The notes beneath the pieces are model-generated. The model was given only the letters and a program-made list of their open reading frames with translations. It was not told the origin of the DNA and ran no database searches. Below are positions 7,522 through 9,777 of a stretch of 9,777 nucleotides of DNA, piece by piece (within the stretch, counting starts at the first letter, position 1; each line of letters starts with the position of its first letter). The stretch spans positions 1 through 9,777 of the forward strand of contig CAYMEW010000059.1 of the NCBI GenBank assembly GCA_964389755.1. The letters run 5' to 3'. This DNA comes from JBBSUQ01 sp964389755 (GTDB taxonomy: Bacteria; Bacteroidota; Bacteroidia; Flavobacteriales_D; Crocinitomicaceae). Made by a program: the position numbers and the translations under genes.

Positions 7522-8921
7522 CAGCTACGGATCGTTTTTTCAGTTTCGGAAAGAATTTTACGGACCTCCTCGATCGTCGGCGCTTCCGCATACACCCGTA
7601 AAACAGGTTCCGTTCCCGACGGCCGGATCATCACCCAGCGGTCATCATCTAAAAAGTACTTGAAACCGTCGAGTGTTTGTAACTCTTTCACCGTATACTC
7701 CCCGAAGCGGGTAAATTTATTCGACTGGCAGTCGGCGATAATCTGTTGTTTTAATGCTTCTGTAATGTGCAGGTCGTTGCGCTCAAACTGGAACGGCCCC
7801 ACGAGTTCGTAAACTTCGGAGATCAGTTCGTCCAGCGTTTTACCAGACTTCGCCATGAATTCCCAGATGATAAGTCCCATCCAGATGCCATCGCGTTCGG
7901 GGATGTGCCCTTTCACGGCAATACCTCCGGATTCCTCGCCACCGATCAGCACATCTTCCTCAACCATAATTCCGGCGATGTATTTAAAGCCGATCTTAAC
8001 CGTTTCAAACGGAAGACCGTAGTGCGCAGCAAGTTTACCGACACGTGGCGTGGTCGAGAAAGCCGTGGCCACCTTCCCGTCGAGTTGTTTGTACTTTTTC
8101 AGGTAATGCATCAACAGGAGAATAATGTGATGCGAATCGATGAACTGCCCCTTTCCGTTATATAAACCGATCCGATCGGCATCTCCGTCTGTGGCAAGTG
8201 CGCAGTCGATATCTCCCTGGTCGAGGATGTACCGTTCCAGTTCTTGCAGGTTCTTGGCAATCGGCTCGGGAGCCTGTCCTTTAAATGACGGATTGTAGTC
8301 GCAATGCAGCAATTGCGTTTCCGGAAGTATTCGCGGCAACACGTTCTGCCCTGCACCGTACATGGCATCGTAAACCAGCTTTAACCCGGAGTTGCGGATC
8401 GCATCCAGGTCAAAATTCGCACGTACATGTTCCACGTAGCGTGTCTCCAGGTCCACGATCTCCACGAGCGCATGATCGTTCAGGTCGATCTCTTCCGTAC
8501 TTAACGGACATGCGTCGGGAATAATATCTTCGATCTCCTGTACCTTATCCGGCGTCAGTGGTCCACCGTAGTGCGCTTTCAGTTTGTAACCGTTATAAGA
8601 CGGCGGATTGTGACTGGCCGTGATAACCACACCCAGCGAACAGGAAAGTTGTACCGCAGCGAGTGACACCATCGGCGTCGAAACAAAACCCCGGGCCATT
8701 TTCACCTCGATTCCCTGGCTCACGAAGACTTTTGCCGCCGTTTCCATGAACAGTTCGCCGGCAAAGCGACAGTCATGCCCGATCACGATTCGTGGCTTGT
8801 CGAAGTTCCGTTTCACCCATTCTCCGGTAGCAAATGCCACGCGTTTTACATTCTCTGTTGTATATTCTTCGGCGATAATGGCGCGCCATCCATCCGTTCC
8901 AAATTTTATTTTAGTCGTCAA
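7521..8921 (-). CDS. Phosphoglucomutase/phosphomannomutase family protein
   Basis: This is a 466-residue cytoplasmic alpha-D-phosphohexomutase, which interconverts hexose 1- and 6-phosphates through a phosphoserine. All four family signatures are present: the catalytic serine loop TASHNP (101-106, Ser103), the metal loop DGDADR (245-250), the sugar-specificity loop GEES (328-331) and the phosphate-binding loop RPSGTEP (433-439). DGDADR and GEES fit PGM/PMM rather than a clear GlmM, but whether glucose, mannose or both is the true substrate cannot be decided here. The frame begins with TTG, not ATG: the expected N-terminus (M)TTKIKFGTDGWRA sits right at the end of the genes of this family, and no in-frame ATG lies between that codon and the promoter. 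AGAAG a few bases upstream is a possible weak ribosome-binding site. It is the first gene of the minus-strand cluster and overlaps aroC by one base. It could supply sugar phosphates for envelope glycans. Confidence 0.94.
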   Translation of the reverse strand: MTTKIKFGTDGWRAIIAEEYTTENVKRVAFATGEWVKRNFDKPRIVIGHDCRFAGELFMETAAKVFVSQGIEVKMARGFVSTPMVSLAAVQLSCSLGVVITASHNPPSYNGYKLKAHYGGPLTPDKVQEIEDIIPDACPLSTEEIDLNDHALVEIVDLETRYVEHVRANFDLDAIRNSGLKLVYDAMYGAGQNVLPRILPETQLLHCDYNPSFKGQAPEPIAKNLQELERYILDQGDIDCALATDGDADRIGLYNGKGQFIDSHHIILLLMHYLKKYKQLDGKVATAFSTTPRVGKLAAHYGLPFETVKIGFKYIAGIMVEEDVLIGGEESGGIAVKGHIPERDGIWMGLIIWEFMAKSGKTLDELISEVYELVGPFQFERNDLHITEALKQQIIADCQSNKFTRFGEYTVKELQTLDGFKYFLDDDRWVMIRPSGTEPVLRVYAEAPTIEEVRKILSETEKTIRS

Positions 8922-8943
8922 AATCTTCTGTTTTATTCGAAAA

Positions 8944-8972
8944 CAAAGATAGGGTTATTTGTTAATTAACAG
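8944..8972 (-). promoter_or_regulatory. Promoter for the mutase-aroC cluster
   Basis: On the minus strand, TATCTTTG (8951 to 8944) is a perfect Bacteroidota -7 element. It is the same octamer found before DUF4293. The best -33 candidate is CTG (8972 to 8970), 18 nt upstream, which is weak against TTG. Initiation near 8938 would leave a leader of under 20 nt before the TTG start at 8921. A 12-bp palindrome (8960-8971) lies between the two elements, where a repressor could block polymerase. Confidence 0.6.
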
Positions 8973-8985
8973 GAAGGCCGGCCTT
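8960..8985. repeat. Two adjacent perfect 12-bp palindromes (candidate operators)
   Basis: TGTTAATTAACA (8960-8971) and AAGGCCGGCCTT (8974-8985) are each perfectly self-complementary and are separated by only GG. They have opposite base composition, so they are not copies of one site. The first lies between the -33 and -7 elements of the mutase promoter. The second lies just upstream of it, towards the divergent lipoprotein gene. Regulator binding is inference; the symmetry is seen directly. Confidence 0.5.
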
Positions 8986-9030
8986 TACGAAATAATGAAC
9001 AATTGAGTTCCAATTGCGCATTTTTATGCG

Positions 9031-9038
9031 TATACTTG
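9031..9038 (+). promoter_or_regulatory. Possible -7 element for the lipoprotein gene
   Basis: TATACTTG differs from TAnnTTTG at one position and lies 27 nt before the ATG at 9066. No good -33 element is found at the expected distance; GTTC near 9007-9010 is poor. A small hairpin, CGCAT (9017-9021) with ATGCG (9026-9030), directly precedes it. Confidence 0.25.
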
Positions 9039-9065
9039 TTTCGATACTCTGATAAATCGCAGGCT

Positions 9066-9545
9066 ATGAAACTCCCCGTTTTCGTGTTTTCGTCCCTTTT
9101 ACTACTTTACTTTTTGAGTGCTTGTAACCGGACCGATCAGCAGAAGATACTCGGTACCTGGCAACTCGAATCGCTGGTAATGAAAGGAAAAACACTCTAC
9201 GACCGCGAAGATGTGGAACGCATCATCAGCGAAAAAATGAAGGAATTCCCGGCAATGAAACCCGAGGACAGCATGTATGTGGTGGACCACTTACGGGCCG
9301 GGATCGGGAAGCTCGGCGACTCGCAACTCGAATTCAAACAGAACAACGTCGTGCGAACAACGTTCGTAAGTGAAGGAAAAACCATACAGCGCCAGGGAAA
9401 ATTCGTTCTTGACGACCAAAAAGGCCTGCTCACGATCAAAGAAGACGAAAGTACCACCTATGCCTACACGCTATCCGGAAAACAACTCATTCTCACCCGG
9501 AAAAAAGACGGTGGTAAAATGCTTTTCCAAAAAGTCCCGGAATAA
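9066..9545 (+). CDS. Small lipoprotein with lipocalin-like pattern
   Basis: This is a predicted lipoprotein of 159 residues. Its signal peptide has Lys2, a hydrophobic core (3-16) and the lipobox LSAC (17-20), so Cys20 would be lipidated and the mature protein anchored in a membrane facing the periplasm or the outside. The mature part opens with ILGTWQLESL (28-37), the Gly-x-Trp start common to lipocalin-like domains of Bacteroidota. It continues with a helical, charged insert (about 47-82) and then strand-like segments (LEFKQNN 88-94, GKFVLDDQKGLLTI 111-124, YTLSGKQLILTR 134-145). Such proteins may bind small hydrophobic ligands, but no ligand can be read from this sequence. The frame is open further upstream to a TTG at 9003. 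I chose 9066 because only this ATG puts the signal peptide at the N-terminus. The gene is divergent from the mutase and stands alone. No clear terminator follows; the repeat array begins 32 nt after the stop. Confidence 0.8.
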   Translation: MKLPVFVFSSLLLLYFLSACNRTDQQKILGTWQLESLVMKGKTLYDREDVERIISEKMKEFPAMKPEDSMYVVDHLRAGIGKLGDSQLEFKQNNVVRTTFVSEGKTIQRQGKFVLDDQKGLLTIKEDESTTYAYTLSGKQLILTRKKDGGKMLFQKVPE

Positions 9546-9576
9546 AAACGACTCTTTTCGCAACGGGCCCGGGTGT

Positions 9577-9777
9577 CCACACTCACACTCCGCACTCACA
9601 CTCAAAACTCAAAACTCACACTCTACACTCAAAACCCACACCCACACCCACACTCACACTCCGCACTCACACTCACACTCACACTCAAAACTCAAAACTC
9701 ACACTCTACACTCAAAACTCACCCTCACACTCACACTCACACTCACACTCACACTCACACTCACACTCACACTCACA
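9577..9777. repeat. Hexamer/heptamer tandem array (ACACTC and variants), running off the window
   Basis: From 9579 the sequence divides without gaps into 31 complete units, 21 hexamers and 10 heptamers, plus a partial unit at the edge. ACACTC is the commonest unit. Heptamers are CGCACTC, AAAACTC and TACACTC. Variants are AAAACCC, ACACCC (twice) and ACCCTC. Only two G residues occur on the plus strand (9592 and 9663). A 59-nt block (9577-9635) recurs at 9648-9718 with a 12-nt (two-unit) insertion. The last 51 bases are eight pure ACACTC copies and a half. The mixture of 6- and 7-base units breaks any reading frame, so it is not protein coding. Confidence 0.95.

Noticed and set aside
9003..9065. 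21-codon N-terminal extension of the lipoprotein from a TTG
   Set aside because: It would bury the signal peptide and lipobox inside the protein and lies over the probable promoter region.
9564..9573. GGGCCC-centred palindrome as terminator of the lipoprotein gene
   Set aside because: The stem is only 4 bp on each side with no loop, and no T tract follows.
9577..9777. CRISPR array or coding Thr-His/Val-Ser repeat at the window end
   Set aside because: There are no spacers between longer repeats. The units are 6-7 bases and mixed lengths shift the frame repeatedly, so neither reading fits.

Overview
The window looks like ordinary chromosome from a member of the Bacteroidota, with a base composition near 50% GC by eye. 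Four things point there: a secreted protein with a SprB-type repeat and a type IX secretion (T9SS) C-terminal sorting domain; a DUF4293 membrane protein, a family I know only from this phylum; -7 promoter elements of the Bacteroidota form TAnnTTTG; and the lack of clear Shine-Dalgarno sequences. I cannot fix the order or genus from sequence alone.

Layout. Positions 1-427 hold no convincing gene and end in a probable promoter for a 577-residue T9SS-exported surface or secreted protein (428-2161, +). A strong hairpin terminator (2184-2215) separates it from a convergent, tightly packed minus-strand cluster that reads from 8921 down to 2223. In transcription order this is a phosphoglucomutase/phosphomannomutase-family enzyme, chorismate synthase (aroC), a GT-C-like multi-pass membrane protein of unknown substrate, a DUF4293 membrane protein and a Uup-type ABC-F ATPase. 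Neighbouring genes overlap by 1 nt or lie 1-48 nt apart. A perfect -7 element lies before the first gene. A second one inside the cluster, just before DUF4293, suggests that the last two genes can be transcribed separately. It also fixes the DUF4293 start at 4575.

A divergent intergenic region (8922-9065) carries the mutase promoter and two adjacent perfect 12-bp palindromes. It leads into a small plus-strand lipoprotein with a lipocalin-like pattern (9066-9545). From 9577 to the window edge is an almost G-free tandem array of hexamers and heptamers ending in ACTC or close variants. It shows a nested higher-order duplication and ends in a pure hexamer tract that runs off the window.

The genes are mostly housekeeping (sugar-phosphate isomerisation, aromatic amino acid synthesis, ribosome-associated ATPase) plus envelope proteins. 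The mutase and the GT-C-like protein could both serve glycan synthesis, but that is inference. I see no defence system, mobile element, CRISPR array, tRNA or rRNA. The most unusual items are the terminal repeat array and the paired palindromes in the divergent promoter region.
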